From positions 1 through 64,000 of the forward strand of contig SJRY01000048.1 of the NCBI GenBank assembly GCA_011319805.1: a stretch of 64,000 bases of DNA, written 5' to 3'. The notes beneath the pieces are model-generated. The model saw nothing but the letters and a program-made list of their open reading frames with translations, was not told the DNA's origin and ran no database searches. Below are positions 1-12,030 of the stretch, piece after piece (positions within the stretch are counted from its first letter, which is position 1; every line of letters begins with the position of its first letter). Origin of the DNA: Macrocybe gigantea. Its lineage: Eukaryota > Basidiomycota > Agaricomycetes > Agaricales > Callistosporiaceae. The translations under genes were made by a program, and so were the position numbers.

Positions 1-991
1 TATGGAAACAACAGCGGCACCAACGGCAACAACAGCAGCACCGCCGCGTACGTGTCGGACGACGATAGCTACGTTGGGTACGGTGACGGTGCGGCGTCTG
101 CGAGTTCATCAGTTCCTTCTTCCCTGGTGAAGAGAGTGTTTTATGACGAGACCGGGCGGCCGTTTGTCTCTGCGACGACGCGGTATCCGATTTATCCACC
201 GTTCTTGCGCATGAGAACGCGCCGCAGCGCGGGACGCCGATTGATCGCGCGAGGAGGGAGCAGTGGGCGTCGGGCAGGTTTACTGGCGCGGGTGCGCTCA
301 ACTCGCTCGGTCGTGGCGGCCTGGATGCTGGGTCGGGAACGGCGGCGGTCTTGCAGGGAATGTCGGTGTTGATGGCCGTGTGCGAGCTTGGACGAGAAGC
401 AGATGGTTATTGATTATTGCGTGATGGACTCGATTTTGGCGCGGTTCAGCTCGTCCGAGTCGGGTTCGAGCGTTGATGCTGATGCGTCGTCGCCTTCGTC
501 CTCTTCTCAACTGCAAGCGCAAGACATGAGTTCTGGCGGACGATCCGACGTCGTTGACATGCAGGGCGTGCTGAACACTGCCAATCCCACTACCAGCAAG
601 GGATCTGGACTCGTTTCGTCATCCTCCGCCGGGCAAGACGCCGCCTCGGGCGGACCGACAGTCAGGCCAGGCTCTCATGGGCATGTTCAACGACCTTCGT
701 GGGTTTGCGCTCGGCTTTTCTCCTGCGCTGGTCGGCCCGCATGCTGAACTCGCTTTTGCTCACGACACAGGCACGCACATCGCTTTGGGGGCATTGACCT
801 CTCGCTGGGCTCTTCAACCACGACGACGACGGCGGCGGCGGCGGCAGCGGCGAATCGCTGGTTCGACGGTATCAGCGGCGGGAATTTGGCTGCGATCGCT
901 GGCGCCTCGTCTGCGCCGTCGTCGCTGAGGATCAATACGAACCTCGCTAGTTCCCCGACGGTCCCCAGCCGTTCTCTCTCGAGCTGACTTC
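1..991 (+). pseudogene. 3' part of a Ser/Ala/Gly-rich protein gene, frame interrupted
   Basis: The sequence enters inside an open reading frame rich in Asn, Ser, Gly and Asp. Coding-like translation then continues in changing frames. One frame is open to about 370. A second covers about 212-407. A third (424-660) starts with MDSILARFSSSES and is very Ser-rich. A last stretch from about 800 holds Thr and Ala runs and ends with the residues SRSLSS and a stop near 985. The low-complexity composition and high GC content suit the disordered C-terminus of a large regulatory protein. No domain is recognisable. Several single-base indels would be needed to join the pieces, so this is either decay or assembly error. 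Function unknown. Confidence 0.35.
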
Positions 992-2549
992 TGCGCCGTC
1001 GAGTCCTATCGAAGGCTCCGCCGCGCCTACGAGCACATTGAGCTTTGCACTGGGCTGAATTCTGTCCTCGCGCTGCCTCCTTCAGGTTTCCCCTCGATTA
1101 AGGCTCCTCGCGATTTTATGCCGGCCGATTTGGCCGACCCTCCGATAGCGAGGGCGATGGGCTATCTATCCATTTGTATGTTTACACGCATCCCAATCTA
1201 TCTGACATGTGTATTGCTTCTTTCTCTCCCCCCACCCTTTCAGTGATATCTCGTGGATTACCTTTATTCATCCTTTTTTTTTTCCGGGGGACCTGCTATG
1301 AACCTTTTTTTTTTTTTGGTCAGATATCCGATGATACTCGTATCGCTAGCTACACTCCGCTTTGTTTTTTTTCCAACTCATTTGCTGATGTAGACATAGA
1401 TGTACTCTATAATCGATGAATTTCGAAACCTTCATGGCTGTGCAGTGTGAGGGAGTTAATCAACTTCATGACCCTGCCACGTATCTGTACTGTACGTACT
1501 CACGTGAGGCAATGCTATTGCGAGGAGACTCGGATCAGCTTACTCTCGTTCTCCACCGTCCAATTTCCTGCGTGTGCGCAGTGGGCAAGGCGAGGCATCT
1601 CCGCCAAGACCACAGCCTCGCTTGCGAACGCTCGCTCTCTATCTTTGGCTGCTCTGGCTCTGGGCCATCTCTAAATGCCCTGCGATTCTGGTCTTCTTCC
1701 GGCGACTCCTGAGCTAAAATGGCGTTTTCTCCGCCTCAATCTTCGGGAACGGCTTGCTATGGGAAGGTCTGCTTCCGCTTGTTACGCAACGGGCTGCTGT
1801 TCCTATCGTCCGTCTGACCGCAAGTGGCTTTTTTTTCTCTTGAACTCCTCTGAGCGTCGTGTCGAGTCACTGGTTTCGTGAATGATGAACGGTATGTTTC
1901 GAGGAATGACAGCGCCGTCTTTCGTGTATTCTGTCCCTGCAATGCACCTCCGGCTTCCATATCGCGCGGAATGTCACGTAAAAATGCAACGTAACTATGC
2001 GGGTTGTTCCTAATTGGTTTCTAATACGGTCAGATTTGGCTCCCGGCTTCCCTCGTTCTAAACGTTATTGAACATCCCGCTGGTTGCAACCCGGCGCAGT
2101 TGGCTGCTGCAATGCTGCCTGCAGACAGCTCTAGGTGGCGGCTGTTCAGCAGGATGAGGTGAGCGACGTGCCGTTTATTGAAGCCGCTGGCGCCTGTGGA
2201 AAGGTGCAGGCCGTCTCTCAGTCCCGCGAATCCATTCTAAATCAGCTTTGATGGTCTCTCGCCGTTGCGGTGCTTCCATCGACGTAAACGCCGGGCCTGG
2301 GCACATTTCCAGAAGACGAAATCCGGCTGAATTCCCGAGTTCTCCGTGGAATGGCAATGCCTCGCAGTCTGCACGCTCGCTGTTGATTCTCTTACCTTTG
2401 CTTTCTCTTTTCTACCGTGAGGAGTCCCTCCCCTTTGTGCGCCCATCGGTGCTTGAAGCTCATTTTATTCCAGAGGATTGTGCGGCTTGACACAAGCGGG
2501 CGCCAGAGTGAGCTATCATCGTAACCGCTTTTTTCGTCCTCCTTTCATG

Positions 2550-3651
2550 ATATATCTGTTTTTCGACAGATGGAAATCTCAAACATTGGCGTCGGCGCAG
2601 ATAGCATCAATTCTGTCGTGGTTTCGGATTTTCAAGGGTTTTCGGAGTTCGCCTTGGACACATCCTTCTCTTCAGTTTCGTCACATTCGTCTTCAAACAT
2701 CGAGGGCCTCGCCTTTGGCCTGTCCCCCCATCTTCTCCTAATTCGAGAAGGACGTTGAATTCCTCCTCCTCGATGCCCCATAGTAGATCCCCTCCAAGGA
2801 TGTCCCCCACCCGCATGCCGTCCGCTGCCATGTCATCGCTCATTCACGGCTCGCTTCCTTTGGCACGACACATTGGTCGCGGTACCCCCATCGACAGACA
2901 GAGGCGACTGCAGTGGAGCAGCTCACCGTCGGATGAGGTGGGAGAAGACGGTCTGCTGTTTTCGCCCGTGCGCTCTACCTCCCTTGACTCTTCTTCCCAT
3001 CCCTTTCCACGGTCTATCTCCCGGAGTTGAAAAGTTTCTCCAGCAGATCCCTTTTGCACCGCCGCCCATCCACCCTCCCTCCCCTTGTCAGGTCTCGTAC
3101 TTACAAACTGTCGAAATCGCCGGAAATTAGGATTGAGGGCCTAGGATCCGATGATGCGAAGGAGTGGGAGTCGATCATGCAAACGGTCTTGGACACTGCA
3201 GACTCGCGGCTACCGCGGGTCCTTCTAATACAAACACCGTCGACGAAAGCCCGTCCTCGACTCTCCCGGAAACGGAGGTGGCGCCAGATACGGAAAGCAA
3301 ACTGCCGAATGAGTCTCCCAAAACCGAACAACGGAGTTCACTAGACTTTTCGAATGACCTGCAACAGCTCAATACTGTCGTGGAACGGGACCTCCGCATC
3401 AATGCGGCTCTTGATCTTGCTTTTCGGCCGGACGAAGGGATGAGCTTTGCCGGGATTGGTCTTCTTCCTCGCGTGACCGGTCTTCGTCTATCTACTCGTC
3501 TAACACGCTCAGCGCGGGGAACACACCTCCACCTGCTATGATGAATTTTGACAACAGGTCGCCCTCCCAACCCAGTGTGGAGGACGAACGGCAGGATATC
3601 GGTACACAAATGGAAGCCTCGCCTGGTGGAAGCGAATACTCAGGACGGTAA
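2550..3651 (+). pseudogene. Ser-rich disordered protein gene with frameshifts
   Basis: Coding-like segments follow each other on the plus strand in different frames. About 2570-2757 reads MEISNIGVGADSINSVVV and a Ser-rich continuation. About 2755-3029 contains SMPHSRSPPRMSPTRMPSAA. About 3027-3190 contains EIRIEGLGSDDAKEWESIMQ. About 3215-3440 contains RSSLDFSNDLQQLNTVVERD. The last piece is rich in Ser, Pro and Asn and ends with EASPGGSEYSGR and a stop at about 3650. Pro/Ser/Thr-rich composition with short charged helices is typical of fungal signalling or transcription proteins, but no domain is visible. At least two frame changes (near 3200 and 3440) break the gene. Function unknown. Confidence 0.35.
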
Positions 3652-5945
3652 ACAAACTGCGTTGGCGGCTTGGACGCATTGATCCCTTTCAAATTGATAT
3701 GCTGGGCAGGCTCAGCTTTTGGGTATCATCGATCACGGAACAGTTTCTTGTCCGGCTGGTCCAATCCCAGCAAGATACCAAAACTATAACATAGGACTTC
3801 TTAGTACTCTTTCCACCGCGCTCCTTTTCCCTGAAAAACGTACACGCTCTTTGCATTCGATCTTCCTATTCTACTTCTATATTGCTATGTGGTAGGATGG
3901 TTCATGAGGACGAGAAATTTCTAGTTCTGTTCATTTAGATATTGTCAGGATTGTTTCTCAATTACGTGTCATTGCAGGCCCTTTCCGGCAAGGCTACACA
4001 TGCTGACGATTTCGGCTAGTCCTATCTCTAGACATGCAGTCAACAACAGCAACAAAATGTTCTAGCATTCTGCATCCCTTTTGGTTGTCTAAATCATGAC
4101 TTGAAGTTTTCGCCATGGGGCTCGTTCTTGGTGAGTTCTGACCTGACGTTCCCATTGCTCATCTGAATTTCTGAATTTCTCCTTCCTTATTAATATAATT
4201 CCGGTCCAGCTGAACACCAGAGCCACCTTGAAATCGTGGCTCAAGCCGTAAACAACGCGATTTGTCTCGTGGCGCGCCTCCTTAGAGAAATAAAGAAAAT
4301 TGCTGTGCTTTCAGTCGCCACTCAAAGGTCAGATGACACGATAAACATTTCGGAGGCGTTTTTGCTTTGATGTGGCCACTCGTCGAAGAAATCAATTGCG
4401 GACACTGTTAGAGTTAAATACAAAACGTATGCGAGAAATTGGCGTGGTGACCCAAGCCTTTCTGCGCAACCATGGTATTTTACACTTCCCAGCCTTCAAG
4501 CCGAGATTTTTTCGACAGCGTGGAGGATTGCTTTGTCCATTCCGACGACAATTTTGGTCCTATGCTCCTAGACGGTTCATACCCTCGACGAAAGCCCCGC
4601 CTTTGCCTCAGAAAGCAGGCTTCCTGCGTTGCCAGCTTGTATGTGCATGTTGCATATTTCATTTTGAACCTTAGCTTCAATTAAACGAATGCGCATGTCA
4701 TCTAGAATAATCTCCGCGCTGACTTCGACTATGTTCGCCACGGTCCACCTATTGATCGACTCAGTCGATTCATTGACTTTCCAAAGTACGCGTCATCTCC
4801 CGGTCATTAACCCATCAAGGTTTTAACCAGAGCAGAACCTCTCTACACGTATTTAATCTCGTTTGTCCAGAGGGTGGAGAACCTCTCTATCATCTTCCGT
4901 CTGCTCTCCTCGAGGACGACGAGGTGACGGTATCGCAGACACGCAGTTCTCGGCGCAGAACGAGATGCGGAAAGGATTGTGTTACCTTTAGAGGCATTGT
5001 GATACGGACCGCTTGCCCCCCTGTCGTGCGTGACAAGTCTCGTCATATGGATTTTGACGCCCACCTCATTTGTAGGAACGAACAAAATTCGTGTATTCTG
5101 TTCCCACCCCTTCTGTCTCCGTCATGGGCAGCGCATCCCCATTCTGCAGACTACCCTCTTGTGTCAGCTCTTCAAGCCCCGGAAGGTCTGCTCCAAATGT
5201 GCCTTTACGCGCTCGGAGACACCTGGTCCATTTTATGACACATATAGCAGCGGGAGTTTCTCTCAAGGCCCTCAGGACTCCTAATAAGGATGTGGATTTG
5301 ATGTACCCTGACGAGGCGGTTCTGACGGAGTTTGGAGTACTTGGTCGACCAGACGCGATTCATCTGGTTCTCAATGTCTGTCGTTTCGTCGCTTCTTTCT
5401 GTTCAATACAGTTCCGGATCTCCGGTTTTCACTGCTCACGTTCATAACAGCAACGCGGTTTGCAGAAGCGAATCACCAGGATCCCGGTCAAATGTTGCTG
5501 TGGAACAATCACTCGAGCCGGTCTTGCTTTAGAAATCGCGGAGACAGTCGAATCCTATTTCAGAGTATGTCTTCTCCTTGCGTCTCAAGCACTCGTGCTG
5601 TATCATATGAAATACCCTGCTTGGTCAGACAGAGACCTGCAGACCAGGATATCACGATGAGGAGAGCCAAATCAGGGACAAGTTCAATTCAATGCACCTC
5701 ACCACACTCAGGACGAAGGATAGGGGAGCGACGTGGCGCGCGGTATGTGTCGAATATGCTGGCCCATGAGCATACTCTACATGCAGTTCACCCTTGAATC
5801 GTTCCCTACTTGTTACATCTTTGAAGGCAAAGCACTGCATTATTCGCACTAAATCGAAAGCATAATTGAGACACCGTGTTAATTTACAATGGTGCTACAT
5901 GAGAAGGGGTGACTGTCGCAAGGGCAACGTATACTTCGAAATAAT
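3652..5945. other. No gene assigned; short open stretches only
   Basis: AT-richer sequence with many short open frames. A few plus-strand stretches between about 4,850 and 5,700 look weakly protein-like, for example KRITRIPVKCCCGTITRAG near 5462. They do not join into a gene with convincing splice signals, and nothing is recognised. Confidence 0.3.
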
Positions 5946-6520
5946 TCAGGCGACGGTAACCTTCTTCGGCGCCTTCTCTGGAGTCGATTTGGGGAACGTC
6001 AACGTCAATATTCCGTTGTCCATCGATGCCATGACTTGTTCGGCCTATAAATCGAGTCAGCAATGATCGACACCGTGCAGTCTAGAAAAACCACCTCGAT
6101 GCCCTCGGGTAATTGCAAAGTCCTGGAAAATTTGCCGTGCCTGCGTTCTCGTACGACGTAATCATTTTCTTCGTGATTAGTGGACATCTCGCGCTCCGCT
6201 GAGACTGTGAGACGGCCGTTATGGACCTCAATCTGGACGTCCTCCTTTCGGATGCCGGGGAATTCAAAGGAGGCCGTCACGGTATTAGTGTCTTTGTTCT
6301 CGTACAAGTCCATCCTTGATGGTAAGGTCAGGCTATAATCACCTCAGCAAGAATTAGATATTTACCTTGGCCTAAAGGCCTGAATGGCGCCTGCTAAATT
6401 ATCATTATTGCGGGGCGATTGAGTGCGGTTGTTGGGGTTTGAATTAGTCCAACGGAAGAAGGCATCGTCGAAGAAGCGATCAAGGTCGTAGAAAGGCTCA
6501 TAGAACCAGACTGCAGACAT
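5946..6520 (-). CDS. Small heat shock protein, Hsp20 family (copy 1)
   Basis: ATP-independent cytosolic holdase chaperone of the alpha-crystallin family. Three exons: 6520-6366, 6314-6095 and 6044-5946 (155+220+99 nt, 157 residues, frame closes). The N-terminus MSAVWFYEPFYDLDRFFDD is shared with the other copies. The alpha-crystallin domain starts at MDLYENKDTNTVTASFEFPG and includes NGRLTVSAE. The C-terminus ends KKVTVA, a V-x-V form of the I-x-I motif used in oligomer assembly. I chose the start at 6520 because it aligns with the other three copies, although the frame is open further upstream. A minus-strand TATAAAAG (6605-6598) lies 78 bases upstream, with TTCnnGAA heat-shock elements beyond it. 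Confidence 0.93.
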
Positions 6521-6597
6521 GATGCAGAGTATGCGATGTAAAGTTAGTGGTATCGAGAAGTTGTATCGGCTGAGAGCCTGCAGGCCAAATGCAGACG

Positions 6598-6729
6598 CTT
6601 TTATATCCACCAGTGAAGGAATTCATAAGCTGCCGTCAAACTTCGAGAATGAGTAGTCTGAAGGACATTCTGGAACGTGCTGACGCGTCGAATGGGTTCT
6701 AAAGAACGAAAGAGGTTGCTAGAATATTC
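6598..6729 (-). promoter_or_regulatory. Promoter of Hsp20 copy 1: TATA box and heat-shock elements
   Basis: Reading towards the gene, TATAAAAG lies at 6605-6598. Inverted GAA/TTC units of the heat-shock factor consensus lie at 6642-6649 (TTCGAGAA), 6668-6675 (TTCTGGAA) and 6722-6729 (GAATATTC). Spacing and orientation fit HSF1 binding. This is inferred from motif matches only. Confidence 0.6.
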
Positions 6730-9577
6730 GTCGACAACAGGAGTGGGTTGTCGGCTGGTGGCAGTGCAAGGAATTGATGATGACGAATCAAAAAATCTCC
6801 ATTTTAGGGTTTCGAACCTACTCACAACATTCACAAATAGGGTAAATCTGTTCAACAGCGGACAACTCCATCGCGTTGTTTTCTGTACGCTGCGACGGAT
6901 TCCGTATAAGAATGACATTGATCCAGCTATCTTGATCTTCTTTTCTTCAGTATATGGTATGTGCCTGTCGCGTAGCATCGCTTTATAAGATTTACACCAG
7001 CCTAGATCTTCAATGAGCCATTTCAAAATTTTGATCGCTTTTTCTTATACATTTTCTACACACTGCACAACAGCTTCTTGGCCTGTTTACACATTGTATA
7101 GGTCCACGATTGAGAGAGCCAGAGCAAGGCACTTCGCTTCGCAGCGCATTCAGAGAGTGCTACCGAAGGCGCTTGGGGTTTGCTTCGCATAAAAACGAGG
7201 AAATGAACACCGTCGCGGCTCACGACCTTGTTTTGAGTTCCTTGGTCTTGGGAACTAGGTCTTAAACATCGATGCCCATAAACGGCCATCTGGCGATCTC
7301 TGCTGACACCAAACCCTGGGGCGACCTTTGATGCTAACAGGTAGACCATACGAGGAAGGTGTTTCATGATGCATTCTAGAACGTTGATATTGTCGGATGG
7401 TGTCCAGGTGACGTATCCCTCTTCTCGTTTGTCCATGACCTTTCACTGATTCCTGTGCAGCCCGAAGAGTTCAAGGCTTCGGTGAAATATGGTGCATTGA
7501 CCTCGATATTCCCCGAGTTGGCGCCCGAGTAGACACCCGAGATGGTCGCAGTCGCAGGATTGCCGCCTCACCCCAATGGCGGCTCCTTTCACCTGATGCT
7601 CTTAAACTTATCATAGAAAGTATTACTGAGAATGTATGAACGCTTTATTGAAAGATTTTGGGAAAACTTCATTCTAATCGGACGTTCCATATCAGGAGCA
7701 TTCGCTGCCACTACATTGGAACTCGGATAGATCACAGACATAGAGGAGCTGTCCTTCATGTTGTATGTTCTGACGCATCAAGCATTTATCTCGTCAGAGT
7801 GATATCGTATAGGCTATGGATACAGAGGGGATCGCGTCCATGTTAATTCAAATTGAGCAGCAAAATCAGTCTGGAGGGTCGGTGAGCGCACGAATTGCGA
7901 CGATGAGATCAAATGTTTATAAACTCACGGGAAAGCCTATGCTGTGCGCAGATGTCGGGACCCGCTGGCGGTAGCAACACGCGGCAAACAGTGCATGTTC
8001 GTTCTGGAATGACTCTCCTGGAAAGCTCCTTCACGAAGTGTCCGTTCCCGTTCTTGATCTCCGCGATTTCAAGGACTTGATCGCCACTGCGTTGCACTCT
8101 GCTACAGACGTGCATCGCGCAGCTCATTTGGACGGAGATGATCATTACATCCACGATAAGGCTCCTCGTTACTTCGATCACGGCATGAGGATCGTAATAG
8201 ATGCGAGGGTCGATTGCAACGAAGCCGATCAACTGGCGACCCTCGTATGTATCGTATGGCCCTATGAATCAGCAACTCAGCCGCTTGATGACCAATGAAC
8301 AACGAAGGACTAACTCGCAGACATTATCCATTCAGGCTGGGACCATCGTTGCCGTTCGCGATCCCATACAACATGTGTAAGATTTACATCGTAAACATGC
8401 CGGACATCGTCTTCGTACCAATCAATTCTACGCGTGTGAATAAAATCGCTATGGGGGAAGCCGAATGGCAACGAGGTAGGGTCATCCGGGAAGGGCTGGG
8501 GCAAGAAAGGCTGCTGAATAATGATGAGGAGAGAGGAGAGGTGCGCCAGGTAAAGGATCACCCTATGCCGTAGGGTATTCAAGTGTCGGTGATATGAGGG
8601 GAGATCCATAGCTGGAGAGATCTCAATCACGGGCAAAGGCCTAGTTTATAATCGGTCGTAATGACATGCCACCTGCAACAGGTGCAATCAGTAATTCGAG
8701 CGCTGGAGAGAGGCCGTATCTGCCACAAATTCTTTCGCCGAGCAAGGCTGTAAGCAACACAATGGGAATGTTCTGTGATTCTGTGATATCGCGGTGGGAG
8801 AAAGGACGCGGTGTGTGACCTTGGCGAGCCTTCAGGCCGGTGCCATTGCCCGTAGTGGCTGTGAAGGTTGAGCCTGGAGACCTAAGCGTAGACTGAAGCG
8901 AGCATCAAGTCTGGGTGTCCTTGTCCTTTTATGAGCATTTTTGTTGACGTATGAATCGCCCGAATTCAACTTACCGCGATGTCAAAGTCGAGAAGGGGCA
9001 AATGTCAACAGAGAATGATGAGAGGTGCAGAACTGTGCGGTGGATTGGGCCTTTCTGTCTGAGGCTCTAGATAGCGAATTGAAAGAAGATGAGGGCCTTG
9101 CAACAGAGCTCTTTTGAGCCATTTTAGCAAATGTCCTGGCCCTTTATTAGGAAAAGCATTGACGTGTCGATGACTCGGGACCACGGAGTCGTGTGCATCG
9201 TATTAGGATGCTGTGCGTGTGCCAGCAGCCAGAACGGAGGAAATCGCTACGTCCACGGACATGAACGCTGCACAGGCAATAAATTCAGCCAGCAGAACTG
9301 ACTGGAATGGCTCGATGAGGAACAGTCAGTGAAATCCAATTTGTCGTTGTTGATACGATCGAGTTGGCGACATGATATACGCCCACGGAACTTATCTTCA
9401 ACGTGATCATGTTGTATTCCACTGCCAGAATCCAGTCACTGCGACGTGCACCAGCGTACCTGTGAGTTTCTTCCGCTGTGTCAATCAGTCGCTCCATCTG
9501 ATACCTTGAGCGGAAGGGGACGTGTCAAAGGCGGCGCAGCCACCATCAGTTCTAAAGATAGGACCACATCCCGTCCC
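6730..9577. other. Gene-poor stretch with possible coding relics
   Basis: No complete gene found. On the minus strand, about 7436-7340 encodes MDKREEGYVTWTPSDNI and then ECIMKHLPRMVYLLASK. This faintly resembles the start of a VTC polyphosphate-polymerase domain, and the segment just upstream (about 7555-7465) also reads protein-like. Other open stretches at 7.9-8.6 kb overlap on both strands and are not recognisable. Confidence 0.25.
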
Positions 9578-11343
9578 ATGCGAGGTATGGCAACATCCTC
9601 GCTGGACGAACTGCAAAAGTTTGGGAAACAGCATGTCACGAATGGCCTTGGGAGGATAGCGGAGGGTATCATGACGAAGGGACAGGGATCCTACGTCGAG
9701 TTCAGTGATGGACGGAAGCTCTTGGACTTCACGTGTGGTATTGGTGTCACTGGTCTAGGTGAGGTGGCGACATTTCGTCTTGGCCACGTTCTCGTTGACT
9801 GACGTGCCACTTGAGGTCACTGTCATCCCAAGGTCAGCAAAGCTGCTGCTGAACAGTGCCTGAACATCGTCCATGCCCAGGTTTGCGCCTTTGAATCAAT
9901 TTCTTGTTATCCATGTGCAAATAAACGGTCATGCAGTGTAGCATTGCATTCCATGAGCCTTATCTTCGTCTCATCGAGAAATTGCTGCCAATGATGCCCC
10001 ACCCGTCTCTTGACTCGTTCTTCTTCTGGAACTCAGGTTCTGAAGCCGTCGAGGCTGCCATTAAACTGGCCCGGACAGCTACAGGAAGGCAAAATATCAT
10101 TTGTATGCAAGGTACGTGTTCTTGTCACAGAACTTCTGCGGCTGCATCGTCGCCAACCACCCCGTAGGAGGGTACCATGGTCGTACATTCGGTGCCGTGG
10201 CTGTTACCAAGAGCAAGACCGTTTACTCGGAGGGGACATTCCCTATTATGGCAAGTTATTGCTCTCTGATGCTCTTGCTCTGAAAAGTGCTCATCAGCTT
10301 CTTCGTCAGAGTGGGACATTTGTAACGCCCTACCCTTTTTGGCACCAGCATGGTCTTACTCCATCCGCGGACACAGCAAGCATCGTGTCTCAGTCATTAT
10401 ACCAACTTGAACTCTTGCTAGCGCAACAGACAACGCCGAAAGATACTGCGGCCATTATCGTAGAGCCTGTTTTGGGAGAGGGTGGCTATGTTCCTGCTCC
10501 ACCTGAGTTCTTGCAGGGATTGCGAAACATCTGCGACAGACATGGTATCTTGTTGATCGCTGATGAAGTCCAAAGTGGATTTGCCCGAACTGGTAAAAAC
10601 TTTGCGATTGAGTATAGCGGGGTACGGCCCGACATCCTAGTCATTGCTAAGGTCACTCCCCCGACCGAAATATCAACAGCTGGAGATACTCACCGGTCGT
10701 CCAGGGCCTTGCTAATGGCTTCCCTCTGAGCGGGGTTGTCAGTCGGAAAGAATTGACGGATCGTTTGAAACCTGGCTCGATGGTTTGTTTAATTGTTATC
10801 CTCGTCAAGGGCTTGTGTTCAAAGGCCTGGATAGGGAGGCACATATGCTGGAAACGCCGTGTCTTGTGCTGCTGCTAATGCCGTCGCTGAAGTCTTCAAG
10901 GAGGAGAACATTCTCGCCAATGTCCAAGCCCGGTATATGGATGTCCGTCCCCATCGTGTAGTCAAAATCTGATTCGCTATAGGTCCGCGGAATTGTTCGG
11001 AGCCTTGAACGCCCTGCGCAAAGAGGGCGACCTCGCCCCGCACATCCTAGACGTGCGTGGCAAGGGCCTCATGGTCGCCGTCGAATTCGCCTCTCCGGCC
11101 GCGCCATTTGACCCCGTCGCCAGTCCTAAGAGCCCCAAATCCTTGGCGTCGCGGATCATGAAGAAATGCGTTGAGAAGGGACTGCTGATCTTGACTACGA
11201 GCGCCTACGAAGTTATTCGATTCATTCCCCCGCTGAATATCACCAAGGAAGACATGAAAAAAGGTTGCGACATCTTCGCGGATGCTGTCAGGAAGTTGTT
11301 AGAGAAGGATAATGCTCTTGTAACGTCGAGCCAACGAAACTAA
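9578..11343 (+). CDS. Class III PLP-dependent aminotransferase (4-aminobutyrate aminotransferase-like)
   Basis: Transfers an amino group from a terminal amine such as GABA to a 2-oxo acid; the exact substrate is not fixed by sequence. Eight exons: 9578-9758, 9816-9880, 9937-10111, 10168-10250, 10310-10651, 10705-10782, 10835-10932 and 10983-11343 (1383 nt, 460 residues, frame closes). Family motifs: [17 protein letters not shown] (cofactor phosphate region), GGYHGRTFG, the strand [12 protein letters not shown] whose Asp contacts the pyridine nitrogen, and [14 protein letters not shown], where Lys282 is the Schiff-base lysine at an exon end. The intron 10251-10309 begins GC instead of GT. An ATG at 9587 is an alternative start. 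It sits between Hsp20 copies with no obvious link to them. Confidence 0.93.
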
Positions 11344-12030
11344 CTTGGGTGCAATATCATGCACCAGGGTCTTTTTTCCGTCTTTCTCTTCCCTTGTGTC
11401 TTGAGTGACCAACATTATCGAGACTGACTCTGTCTTCATCCTCGTCTGTGTGGCCGCTAGCTAAAATTTTCACTGTCAGATATAGATGGACGACGCCGAC
11501 TCACGAAGCGGTTCAATCAATTTTAACATTCCTTTCGGGTGGATGTCTTCATCAGCGCATGCAGAACCCCTCGGCGTTTCGGGCGCCCATGGGTGTGTCA
11601 TTTAGCGCCGTTGACGATCGATAACCGGTAGAAGGACAGCAGCTTGTGGCCCGCCCTCATGGTGACATGAAAATGCGCGACTTTCCGAGGCAGATTCAAA
11701 ATCCGAACATGATGGCGATTTGGCCTTCGGAAGACAATGGAAAATGGGGCGCCCCTGACATAACCAGCGACCACAGAAGACCCGCTCCTCTTTGACCATA
11801 AGTTTTCCACATCAACCTGGTTGAAATTTTACTATTTTGGACATCCGCTTGAACGCCATTGTTCCATCTTTTAAATACACTTAAGAGAGCTCTCTCTTTC
11901 TCAAGTGTGCGCCACTCCGTCGAGCTGTTCTGCCTGCTCGTCTTTTTTTTTTCCCCTCTCTATTTCTCCATTTTCTCTTTTCCCTCCTTGACGGACTCTT
12001 AGGAACTCCACTCCTTCACCTACGGCCACC
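11344..12030. other. Intergenic region with pyrimidine-rich promoter tract
   Basis: No gene seen. The last 100 bases before the next start codon contain a long C/T tract (about 11,940-11,995), as is common just upstream of transcription starts in fungal genes. Short minus-strand frames at 11,600-11,810 are not convincing. Confidence 0.4.

Noticed and set aside
6005..6313. 102-residue Hsp20 ORF ending in SWHRWTTEY
   Set aside because: The last residues come from reading through intron 2; the spliced form restores the conserved C-terminus ending KKVTVA.
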